DNA of 44,177 nucleotides, taken from assembly GCA_051453625.1 (NCBI GenBank), contig JBOZIK010000001.1:165867311-165911487 (forward strand). The letters run 5' to 3'. Position 1 is the stretch's first letter, and each line of letters starts with the position of its first letter. The stretch comes from Welwitschia mirabilis. Lineage: Eukaryota; Gnetophyta; Gnetopsida; Welwitschiales. Position numbers and translations under genes: made by a program. The notes below the pieces were generated by a model that had not been told where the DNA came from, ran no database searches, and was given only the letters and a program-made list of their open reading frames with translations. Positions 30,880-39,788 of this stretch are shown here, in pieces.

Positions 30880-31890
30880 TTTATTATTCAGGAAAATGAA
30901 AATAATATTTGGCATAGAAGGCTTGGTCACATGAATCTCCAGGACTTAAAGACAATATCAACCAAAGAAATTATGGCTAAAATTCCCAGACTTAATGTGC
31001 AACAGGCAAGATTGTGTGAATCATGCATGAAAGGTAAATAGTCCAAGTTAAGTTTCAAATCTAAATTAGGTATTTTCACAAACCAACCTCTTGATCTTAT
31101 TCATATGGACTTGGTTAGGCCAATCTAATCAAGAAGTCTAGGAGGTAAGAAATATTTCTAGTTATGGTGGATGATTGCCTTATTTTTATTGGGTTTTATT
31201 CCTGTCTAGCAAGGATGAGACATTTGATCTTTTTGTCAAAGTGTGCAGGAAAGTTCAAAATGAGAAGGGGTACACCATCAAGCAAATTAGATCTGATTAT
31301 AGTGGTGAAGTTGAAAATGAAATATTTAAAAAGTTTTATGATGTAAATGAAATACAAAATTAGTTTTCAACACCAAAGACTCCCCAACGAAATGGAGTAG
31401 CTGAACAAAAGAACAGAGTGCTTCTTGATATGGCTTGAACCATGCTTGACGAATTTGACTTGCCTCATCATTATTTGACTGAAGCTATCAACATTGCATG
31501 CTATGTGAGTAACAGAGTCTTCCTAAGAACATATAAAATAAAGACAGCCTATGAACTTTAGCATGGTAAGAAACTAAATGTAAGTTACTTTAAAGTTTTT
31601 GGTAGTAAATGTTCTATTCTTAAAAACAAATTACACATAGGAAAATTTGAATCTAAAGTAAATGAGGTTATTTTTCTTGGATATTCTACTTCAAGTAAGG
31701 CATATAGAATTTTTAATAAGTTCCCTCAAAAATCTGTCCATATCAAGATTGATGAATCTAATCCAAGCAAAAAATAGATAGAAGTGATGACAACTTAATC
31801 ATCCCTTCAACCTCTCAAGTTAGTACAGAATTTCCACACCCTTTCAGATTAGTTCCTCTCCAAATATCCAAAGATGCTCATCTCTTCCAA
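30880..31890 (+). pseudogene. Integrase of element F (broken)
   Basis: The zinc-binding region NIWHRRLGHMN (about 30904-30936) with CESC (31015-31026) keeps all HHCC residues, followed by a TAG. The core shows LIHMDLV (31096-31116), MVDDCLIFIGFYS (31164-31202, shifted from VDDFSRF), RSDYSGEVENEIF (31288-31325), TPQRNGVAEQKN (about 31378-31413) and an ARTM-like segment in which a TGA replaces Arg (near 31437). The C-terminal part, GKFESKVNEVIFLGYSTSSKAYRIFN (about 31640-31716), matches the GKFESKANE block of C. Confidence 0.8.
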
Positions 31891-32720
31891 TGAGAACTAG
31901 AAGGGATCACCTAGAAGATGTGATCTTAAGTGATCCATCTAAGGGAATAACTACTAGAAGTGGTAAGCACATTAACCAAAGTTTCCTTTCTTTTTTATCT
32001 AACATTAAGTGGAAGTCTTTTCAAGAAGCAGAAAATGATGAGTCATGGATGTTATCCATGCAAAAGGAACTCAATCAGTTTGAAAGAAACAAAGTATAGA
32101 ACCTTATCCCTTGATAGCATGGAAAGCGTGTTATTGGCATAAAATGGGTGTTTAAGAATAAGAGAGATGAAAGCCACAACATTATTCAGAACAAAGCTAG
32201 ACTGGTAGCTTAGGGATACTGCCAGCAAGAAGGAATTGATTATGGTGAGACATTTACTCCTATTGCCAGGTTAGAGGCTATATGCATGCTATTAGCTTAT
32301 GCTTGCTTTCATAAAATAAAATTATTTCAAATGGATGTTAAAAGTGCTTTTCTGAATGGATTTATAAATGAAAAGGTTTATGTAGCTTAACCTCTAGGTT
32401 TCATTAGCTCTAAATTTCCTGATCATGTTTTCAAACTAAATAAATCTCTTTACGGTTTAAAACAAGCTCTTAGAGCCTAGTTCAATAAGTTAAATTCCTT
32501 CCTCATAGATAATGGTTTTTCAAAAGGGAGTGTTGATCCTACCTTGTTTATTAAGAGAGATAGTAAAGATATCCTAATAGCTCAAATCTATATAGACGAT
32601 ATTATTTTTGTCTTGACTAATGAATCTCTTCCTTTGGACTTTGCCAATTTAATGCAAAACAAATTTTAAATGAGTCTCGTAGGAGAATTAAATTTTTTCT
32701 TCGGCTTGCAAATTGAGTAA
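31890..32720 (+). pseudogene. Reverse transcriptase of element F (broken)
   Basis: The motifs run MRTRRDHLED, DESWMLSMQKELNQFERNKV (32038-32096), RDESHNIIQNKARLVA (32164-32210) with a TAG for Gln at 32211-32213, GYCQQEGIDYGETFTPIARLEAI (about 32214-32280), FQMDVKSAFLNGFINEKVYVA (about 32327-32387) with a TAA for Gln at 32388-32390, and QIYIDDIIF (32583-32609, box YIDD at 32589-32600). All stops seen so far are single-transition losses of Gln codons. The enzyme would have been Ty1/copia type. Confidence 0.85.
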
Positions 32721-33520
32721 AAAGAGAATAGAATTTTTATTTGTCAATCAAAATATGTTCGTAACATTCTTGCAAACTATAACATGACGTATTATAAAGA
32801 AACCTCAACACCTATGTCCACTATTATTAAAGTTAGCAAAAATGAGCTTCGTAAGAAAGTGGATCAAAAGTTGTATAGAGGATTTATAGGAAGTTTACTT
32901 TATGTTACAGCTAGTCGACCTGACATAGCCTATAGTGTTAGAGTCTGTGCTAGGTATCAAGCTAATCCTAGAGAATCTTACCTTACCCATGTAAAGAAGA
33001 TCCTCAAATACCTAAAATCCACTTCGAACTGTGATCATTGTTATAGTTACAACACTACCTTAAATCTAATTGGATACAGTGATGCATATTGGGCAGGTTA
33101 TGTTGATGACTGAAAAAGTACAAGTGTTGCTTGCTTTTATATGGGTAACTTTCTAGTCTCTTGATCTAGTAGAAAGCAAACGATAACCTCCTTGTCCATA
33201 GCTGAAGCTCAATACATAGCCGTAGGAGTGTGTTGTACTCAGTTGCTTTGGATGAAGTAAATGATGACTGATTTTGGAGTAAAGCTTGATCAAAATTTAT
33301 TGTGACAACGCCAATGCCATCAACATAACTAAGAATTTAGTTTAGCGTTCAAGAACTAAACACATAGACATCAGGCATTATTTTATTAGGGAACACATTC
33401 AAAACGATAATGTCACACTTGAATACATTTCAACTGATCACGAAATTGCTGACATTATGACTAAGAGATTAAGTGAAGAGAAATTTGTATCCTTTCATCC
33501 ACAATTTGGGCTGGGGAACC
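32721..33520 (+). pseudogene. RNase H of element F (broken)
   Basis: KVDQKLYRGFIGSLLYVTASRPDIAYSV (32857-32940) is the connection domain. RNase H follows with GYSDAYWAGYVDD (33071-33110), a TGA at 33111-33113 in place of Arg, and LSIAEAQYIAVG (33193-33230). The tail CDNANAINITKN (near 33303-33338, shifted) and RTKHIDIRHHFI (33352-33390) match C. The intact 109-codon frame here shows modest decay. Confidence 0.8.
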
Positions 33521-33599
33521 ACTCCCCTTCAGTACAAATTGTTGCAAAATTTTCTGCCCCTACATTTGTCATCATAAGAAAATTTTTCTTCAAGAAATT

Positions 33600-33850
33600 G
33601 CATTTTCCTTGTTTATCCTTCCTCTAGTTTTACTCAGACATCCCATTTTTGACATCAGACATCCTTCTTTAAAATTCTCTATTTTAACTGAAGTCTTTTT
33701 GGATGTCCCACCTATTTCCTCTAGATGTCCAACTGTAATTCTTTAAACTCAGCTGAGCAGTACTCAGATGTTCCACCATTATTATCTGGATGTATGATGC
33801 AAACTTCTAAAGCAATGAGTTTTTACTTTAAAAACCCAGATATCCCAGTT
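33600..33850. repeat. Internal palindrome array of F, between RNase H and env-like ORF
   Basis: Motifs CAGACATCCCA, CAGACATCC, TGGATGTCCCACC, TAGATGTCCAAC, CAGATGTTCCACC, CTGGATGTATG and AGATATCCCAG occur within 250 bases. They are decayed forms of the GACGTCC palindrome arrayed in U3 of the same element, but this array is outside the LTR. A sister array is at 34338-34435. Confidence 0.7.
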
Positions 33851-33982
33851 TAAAAACTTAAACTTCCAAATGAATCGCATTTGCCCCTTTGTCTTTATAT
33901 TCTTATTCTTTTTCTTCTTTAACATTTCTTTCTCTTGCTTCTTTTCATCTTATCTTGTATCTTGAGCTTTACTCTGTCTATG

Positions 33983-34237
33983 TCATGAAATTTCAACAAG
34001 GTAAAATCCAAATTCTCTACTTTTAGAAAGAGAAAGGAACCTGCTTTAGAGGAATATTGGTTTATCTCCCTGAAGCATCAAAAGAATTGACATGGATGTT
34101 TTGCTAAAAGGCTTTTAGCTCCAGAAATGAGCATAGATTTTCAGTCCTTTAGGCATGAACTCAAATTGGAATCAAAGTTTGCAGAACAAGGTTAGTCATA
34201 TGTACTAAGTCCAGACACACATGCCTCAGTCAAAATG
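33983..34237 (+). pseudogene. Env-like ORF start, left copy (cut by gap)
   Basis: The stretch from about 33983 (ATGAAATTTCAACAAGG) to the gap matches 34541-34797: a basic leader, a WF-S-KHQKN block and SIDFQSFRHEL. Stops are frequent. It diverges visibly from the right-hand copy, so the two are different copies and not one contig read twice. Confidence 0.5.
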
Positions 34238-34337
34238 NNNNNNNNNNNNNNNNNNNNNNNNNNNNNNNNNNNNNNNNNNNNNNNNNNNNNNNNNNNNNNN
34301 NNNNNNNNNNNNNNNNNNNNNNNNNNNNNNNNNNNNN
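34238..34337. other. Assembly gap, exactly 100 N, between diverged repeats
   Basis: The 460 or so bases on each side (33767-34237 and 34338-34797) are related but clearly diverged. The gap therefore separates two different copies of the same region. Confidence 0.95.
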
Positions 34338-34440
34338 CCCACCATTATTCTTTAGATGTCCAACGCAAAGTTTTGAAGCAAGGGATTTTTAAAAACCCAC
34401 ACGTCCGAGATTAAGAAAACCCAGACATCCGCGTCTGCCC
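34338..34440. repeat. Palindrome motifs upstream of env-like ORF, right copy
   Basis: AGATGTCCAACGC, ACACGTCCGAG and AGACATCCGCG lie in the spacer before the env-like ORF. They are better preserved than in the left copy. Confidence 0.6.
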
Positions 34441-34550
34441 CCTTGTCTTTATATTCTTATTCTTACTCTGTCGGTCATTTCTTTCTGTTGCTTCTTTCCA
34501 TCTTCTCTTGTATCGTGAGCTTTACTCCATTTTTCTCACAAAATTTCAAC

Positions 34551-35608
34551 ATGGTGAAATCCAAATTCTCTACTTCCCGTAAGGGAAAGGAATCTGCTTC
34601 AAAAACTGATTGGTTTCTCTCCTCAGAGCATCAGAAGAATTAGCATGGTTATTTTTCTAAGAGGTCTTTAGCTCTAGAAAGAAGCATAGATTTCGAGTCC
34701 TTCCGACATGAGCTCAGATTAGAACCAAAGCTTACAGAACAAGGCTAGTTATATGCACTAAGTTCGACACACGTACCTCTGTCAAAATAGTATGTTTATT
34801 TTACTATAATGGCTTATTTGACAAAAGCAATTGGAGTTGATTTCAAAAGTATATGGGAGAATAGTAGAGGTGGACATGGAAGCTATTTGCTTAATTACTA
34901 GTTTTCCTAATGATGGCTTCTTTTGAGAAATCAACTCGATAGCCTCTCTTCAAGAGGCAGTTTCAAAGGCAATTTTAACCGAAGAGTTTTGTGGAAAGCA
35001 AGTTCAATAGTGTGCAAATACCCCAACCAATCATTTGAAGCCATTTTACAAAGAAGTCTTCCAGATTTCCCCACACAACCTGGTTCCGAAGCTTGGACAC
35101 AAGGATGAGGTGTCCTCACTGTGCGCTTACTTCATGTTCTGCTTGGATACAGGTGTGAAAATCAACTTGTGTAAATTTATTATGTATTATATTAGTCAAT
35201 TTTTTGTGGCTAATCACTTTAGTCTTCCATTTGGAGGTCTATTACTACAATACTAGAAAATCATCAGTTTGTGGTACAAAAGGATGAAGAGTTGGTAAAG
35301 GTACCAAAGCCACTTGGTTCATTTTATCTTAAGAAAATGAACATTTTTTCAAATGTTGTTGGTCCATCTCCTCCTCTAAATAAGAAGAAGCATTCCAAAG
35401 AAGGGTTTATCTTTGATCCTATTTCAAATGAGTTTATCTACCGAGCTATTCAGAGTTTTAGGCCTCCGTGGATAAACTAAACAGGAAGGTTGATTGGATG
35501 GTGTTTGGGCTGTCAGCATTTAGTCTTGACATTCCATTTGAATCAGAAGAAGAAGTAGCTCCCAGAGATCATGCCTTTCCATTTCATCGTGATAAATCTT
35601 TTAATTAG
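34551..35608 (+). pseudogene. Env-like ORF of the F-type element, right copy
   Basis: From ATG 34551 to TAG 35606-35608, about 350 codons with stops and shifts. In order: MVKSKFSTSRKGKESA with SEHQKN, LALERSIDFESFRHELRLEPKL (about 34664-34735), VCLFYYNGLFDK (shifted), a YPNEG-like part, FPTQPGSEAW or LVPKLGHKDE (about 35080-35106), VKINLCKFIMYYISQFFVANHF (35156-35220), EELVKVPKPLGSFYLKKMN (35287-35343), IYRAIQSF and finally LDIPFESEEEVAPRDHAF (about 35525-35578). No clear signal peptide or membrane anchor is seen. It resembles the extra 3' ORF of Sirevirus-type elements and the 'putative plant transposon protein' domain (from memory). Function is unknown. Confidence 0.6.
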
Positions 35609-36036
35609 CTTGCCTCTGTCTTCATCTTCTTCATTGCTCTTCTCCTTCTTTTTGAATTCTCTCCTGTCTTATCTCTTTCTTGCTTTATATTTTCAATGAT
35701 GACAAAAGGGGAGAATATTTGGTACTTTAAAAACTTTGATGTAAAATTACAAAATCGTAATACAATTAGTTTTCTTATAAATATTACGTAAAATGTTCTA
35801 TATTATTTTCTAGTTATCCTTATACTATATTTGGCATCTTTTTGTTTACATGTTTGTTAAATTATCAGATATCTGGGCATAATATAGCTATTAATTTTTT
35901 TTTTACTTTGATCATGATGAGACTTATATCTGTATAGTGTTGTGGATTACATGTATTGGATAAGTAAGATCATTCAAATAGAGTGCTAAACTAAGGGGGG
36001 AAATTCTTTCTACCTTTTTTTAATTATTATCATTGA
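35609..36036. other. Post-env spacer with purine-rich tracts
   Basis: Non-coding. It contains TGATGACAAAAGGGGAGAAT (about 35697-35716) and CTAAGGGGGGAAAT (35993-36006), two purine tracts upstream of the final one at 36037. H carries the inverse of the first at 43890-43915. Confidence 0.65.
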
Positions 36037-36048
36037 AAAGGAGGAGCT
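36037..36048 (+). other. Polypurine tract before 3' LTR of the F-type element
   Basis: AAAGGAGGAGCT directly precedes the LTR-like start TCTTAAGTAAGG. The same tract, inverted, precedes LTR H (43552-43563). Confidence 0.7.
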
Positions 36049-36654
36049 TCTTAAGTAAGGATCCATTTTAATGATGACCAATAGAACCTAACCCAGAATT
36101 CAGTCTCAACTCAAGAACATGACATGCGAATCAAAATACTTCAAGCCAAGCTTCAACAGTTAAGGATCGTCTGTCATTATATCTGGGACATCTGAACCTG
36201 GGTGCAAGCAAATGTATTGGGACATCGGAACTCTCAACTCGAGACGTCCAGACCTATATGTTGTCTTTTATATTGGGACGTTTAACCTCTCAACCCAAGA
36301 CGTCCAGACCTATATGCTGTCTTTTATATCAGGACGTCTGACCTCTCAACCTTGGAGGTCTGGGCCTGTAATCTGGTTTTCTGTATGGAGATGTCCGACC
36401 ACCTTATCCAAGATGTCCAACCTCTATCTCAGTTTTTTATCAAGGAATACCATTAAAAGTTAGACGTCTAGTAATTTATCTTGGGACATCTATCCAACTA
36501 TTTGTTGACACACAGAAATAACTAAAGATGAATGTTGTGCACTCTATTCAAAGCACAAACAGCTAAGGAAAGTATTGTAATGGCGTTCTATTTAAAGAAA
36601 GACACCCTTAGGGTTTTTATTTGATGAAAAACTATATATCTTCAAATCTAAGAG
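36049..36654 (+). mobile_element. Partial 3' LTR of an F-type element
   Basis: It begins TCTTAAGTAAGGATCC, aligned to the TGTTGAGTAAGG start of the 5' LTR. The U3 palindrome array lies at 36183-36495. It breaks off at the 100-N gap in the middle of the LTR. From about 36346 it overlaps in content with 37569-37880, with visible divergence, so it is not simply continuous with that piece. Confidence 0.7.
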
Positions 36655-36754
36655 NNNNNNNNNNNNNNNNNNNNNNNNNNNNNNNNNNNNNNNNNNNNNN
36701 NNNNNNNNNNNNNNNNNNNNNNNNNNNNNNNNNNNNNNNNNNNNNNNNNNNNNN
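36655..36754. other. Assembly gap, exactly 100 N
   Basis: Plus-strand LTR sequence lies to the left and minus-strand LTR sequence to the right, with no shared overlap. Confidence 0.95.
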
Positions 36755-37568
36755 CTTGGTTCCTTTAAGCAACAGTGCAACAGCACCACCACCCTTTAGC
36801 AAAGGGCTCCAATTACAACAGATGCTCTTCCTTGAGTAATGATCACGATTGAAAAGAATGACCTGATGATTTGTAAACCTCCTAGCTTTGATACATCAGC
36901 AAGACATACAGATGGAGAAGATGATTATACATCAGTTTGGAGCAGAAAAGTTCTCCTTGTCACAACAGAAGCAAGTTTTTCCTTTTTTGTTCAACAATTC
37001 GGTATTCTCAAAATCTATGAAAAACATATTTATAAATGTTACATTGAGAAGACTCTTCTAGAAACCCTTGCATAGGTTGTTGGACCATGCCAGACCTTTT
37101 CTTAGCCGTTTGCGCTTTGATGTGAGTGCCCAACGTTCATTGTCAGACGTCCCAAGATAAAAGGTCGGACGTCCCAATTTTAATCGGGATTTTATAGGTA
37201 TTCTGAAACAAGCTCGGATGTCCCAAAAAAGGAGGTCGAACGTCCCAGTATAAATGTACCAATTACAGGGTCAGACGTCCCGAGGTTGATAGCCATACGT
37301 CCCGGTACATTTTACCAGTACAGGGTCGGACGTCCCAAGGTTGATAGCCGGACGTCCTGATACATTTTACTGGTTACAGGGTCAGACGTCCCGAGGTTGA
37401 TAGCCGGACGTCCTGGTACATTCCCGAAGCTGATGGTCAGACGTCCCGGTATATTTTCCAAATTTTGCTAAGTTTACTTGACTGATTTTGCTCCTCCAGA
37501 TTGAGTTGTAACTTTGACCTAGGAATAATTTTGTCATCATCATCATTGAAATAGACATATTCTTAACA
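36755..37568 (-). mobile_element. Partial LTR of a minus-strand copia element in the 3' LTR of F
   Basis: On the minus strand it starts TGTTAAGAATATGTC (37568) and runs through a GACGTCC array (37105-37450) to GGAACCAAG at the gap, the R/U5 region. The 5 bases after it (ACTCT, 37569-37573) may be one half of a target duplication; the other half is lost in the gap. It resembles A and H more than F. Confidence 0.65.
37105..37450. repeat. Best-preserved GACGTCC array, with three ~56-base tandem units
   Basis: Eleven or so GACGTCC-type motifs occur. From 37263 three tandem units (starts 37263, 37319 and 37374) each hold a pair: GGTCAGACGTCCCGAGG, then about 22 bases later TAGCCGGACGTCCTG. Motif starts alternate at about 22 and 34 bases. 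The array lies in U3 of the minus-strand LTR. Confidence 0.85.
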
Positions 37569-38351
37569 ACTCTCAACCCGAGACGTCTGGGCCTGTAATC
37601 TGGTTTTCTGTGTGGGGACGTCGGACCACCTTATCCATGACGTCTGACCTCTGTCTCAGTTCTCTGTCAAGGAATACCAGTAAAACTGGGATGTCCGGTA
37701 ATTTATCTTCGGACGTCCAGCCAACTATCTGTTGACGCGTAAAAATAACTGAAGATGAACGTTGTGCACTCTATTCAAAGCACAAACGGCTAAGGAAAGG
37801 ATTGCAATGGTGCTCTATTCAATACAAGGTGCCTTTAGGGTTTTTCTTTGATGAAAAACTATGTATGTTCAAATTTAAGAGGATTGTATGGTTACCGAAC
37901 TATGAAAATCATAAGCTATGTATACTTGAATCAGAATTCCTGTGAGAATTGCACCTGATCTAAACTCTTGTATTCTTCCTTCTCTGACTGTACTTCTTGC
38001 TGATGAATCAAATCTCACAGGCTTATACATCATCGGATTTCTACAGTACACTTTTTGGATTACTCAAGGAGTTGCAAGCTTTGTAATTATAGCTCTAGTA
38101 AAGGGTGGTTGTGTTGTTGCACCTTGTTGCTTAAAGAAATCAAGAAGCTAAAGGCTTATGCTATCTTTTGTGAGTGGAGTAGGGTTGGAGAGCCAAACCA
38201 CTATAATGGAGTAGTCCCTTTTTGTGTTATATTTAATTTCCTATTATTGTAATTGCTTGATCTAATCAATTTATCTTCATTCTTAATTAAATTTCAAAAA
38301 TCCTGTTCATCCCCCTCCCCCACCCTTTAGGGAGTTTTTGCGATCTGAAGA
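37569..38351 (+). mobile_element. 3' LTR of element F (right part)
   Basis: The sequence from U3 (CTCTCAACCCGAGACGTC) through GAGTGGAGTAGGG and CACTATAATGG to the end at 38351, followed by GTAAG. It resembles the 5' LTR (27606-28562) more than 36049-36654 does. That, with the target duplication, marks it as the true mate. Confidence 0.75.
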
Positions 38352-39030
38352 GTAAGAAGGTAAATCAAAAGCTATATAGAGTAATGACTGCTGGTCTATT
38401 ATATCTTGCAACTAGTAGACCTGACATTCTGTTAAGTATTGGAATTTGTGTTCATTATTAGAGTGTTCCTAAACAATCACATCTCATAGTTGTTAAAAGA
38501 ATTTTTCATTATTTGAAGGAATCTACTAATTGGGGCCTTTGGTACTCAAAGGACTTCTGTCTTGATCTAGTTAGGTATCATGATGCAGATTGGGCAAGAT
38601 GCAAAAATGATAGAAGCAACACAAGTGAAACCTACTTCTTGCTTGGACAATGTTTGATTTCTTAAGAGTAGTAAAAAGCAAAATTCAACTGCTCTATCAA
38701 CTTCCGAGGCTGAGTACATTGTAGCTGGAAGTTGTTATGCATAGCTTCTCTGGATGAAACAAACATTAAAAGATTTTGGGCTCTCCATGAATAGCATTTC
38801 CATCTATTGTAACAACAGAGTGGTATCAACATATCAAAGAATCTAATACAACACTCAAGAACCAAGCATATTGATATTAAAAATCACTGCCTAAGAAAGC
38901 ACATGCAAAGAAAATACATTACGATGTAATATATTAGTATGAATGATCAACTTGCCAAGGTTTTCATAAAACCTCTAAGTACTGAAAGGTATATAAAATT
39001 ATGTAGGAACTTGAGGATTGAGTCTTAACC
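38352..39030 (+). pseudogene. RNase H of element E, right of element F
   Basis: It resumes with KKVNQKLYRVMTAGLLYLATSRPDI (about 38357-38430), the connection domain, one base out of frame with the left half. RNase H motifs are VRYHDADWARCKND (38570-38610), STSEAEYIVAGS-like sequence (38697-38735) and RTKHIDIKNH (about 38859-38888). The frame ends near 39028 with the LCRNLRIES block. Several TAG and TAA stops are present. Confidence 0.8.
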
Positions 39031-39220
39031 CAATTAGGTAAGTTATAAGGTAACATCATTTAAATCCTAACTCCACTATATGTCATTTGATGAGTTGAGA
39101 TTTAGTGAGATGCTAAATAAGTTAAATTCTATGCATATTACTTTATTTTTTTGAAGTATTCTGTTATGATAATATTAGTTGTAGATTTTTTTGAAGTTTC
39201 TGGAATTTCATTACACATAT

Positions 39221-39680
39221 CTTCAGTATTATAGATATCTATCAGAGAGACATCTTCAGATTTATAGACATCTTTGGAGCAGACGTCTTTGAGTTTCCAA
39301 ACATCTTTAAAGGCTAGGTACGCTTTTTAATATTTTCAAAATAGATGTCTTTGATCAGGTAGACATCTTTGCAGTATGGAAAATTTACTGTAAAATTTTT
39401 AACACAGACATCTCTCATGGCATATACATCTACTTTTTATGTTTTAGATATTTTTTAACAAGTAGATGTCTTTCCTGTACTGTTAAAGGAATAAAAATGT
39501 GTCAAAATCCTAGGGTTTTGAGCCTTTTTATTTGCAAAATGGGCCACCAAATCTCATTTTCAAGTCTTCACTCAATAGGTATCTCTCTAAGAGCACTTCT
39601 AAAGGTCGATTTTCTTAGATTTCACTGCCAAGACATCTTGCATTTGGGAGACATCTTCGCAGTAAGTAAGAACAGGTGTC
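39221..39680. repeat. Internal AGACATCT array of element E
   Basis: Ten or more motifs occur: AGACATCTTCAG, AGACATCTTTGG, AGACGTCTTTGAG, AACATCTTTAAAG, AGATGTCTTTGATC, AGACATCTTTGCAG, AGACATCTCTC, AGATGTCTTTCC, AGACATCTTGC and AGACATCTTCGC. The core matches the U3 array of the same element (22780-23345), not that of F. It lies downstream of RNase H, in the place where F has its GACATCC array. Confidence 0.85.
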
Positions 39681-39751
39681 ATTTTTCTCTCAGGTACATA
39701 CTTTTAGTTATTTCTTCACATTTTAATTGGTTTCTCCTAGTGTTTAAATAG

Positions 39752-39788
39752 GCAGTGACTAGTCGCTGTCCATGTGACGAGTCACTGC
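39752..39788. repeat. GTGAC/GTCAC inverted repeat
   Basis: GCAGTGAC (39752-39759) pairs with GTCACTGC (39781-39788). Inside are AGTGACTAGTCGCT and GTGACGAGTCAC, each nearly self-complementary. It resembles the bZIP-like site in LTR D. Confidence 0.55.

Larger units (their letters stand above)
27606..38351 (+). mobile_element. Element F: Ty1/copia retrotransposon nested in E
   Basis: F starts TGTTGAGTAAGG at 27606 and ends CGATCTGAAGA at 38351, a decayed form of the CGATCCTAACA ending. The target duplication GTAAG is at 27601-27605 and 38352-38356, and RT of E resumes directly in its RNase H connection. The order is LTR, gag, protease, integrase, RT, RNase H, palindromic spacer, env-like ORF, purine tracts, LTR. 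Three 100-N gaps occur inside (28948, 30140, 34238) and one in the 3' end (36655). The part 34338-36654 may be a contig from another copy. Confidence 0.8.

Noticed and set aside
33767-34797. Duplicate around the 34238 gap as a simple unmerged contig overlap like the other gaps.
   Set aside because: The two sides differ at many positions, unlike the near-identical flanks at 22966, 28948 and 30140, so they are distinct copies.
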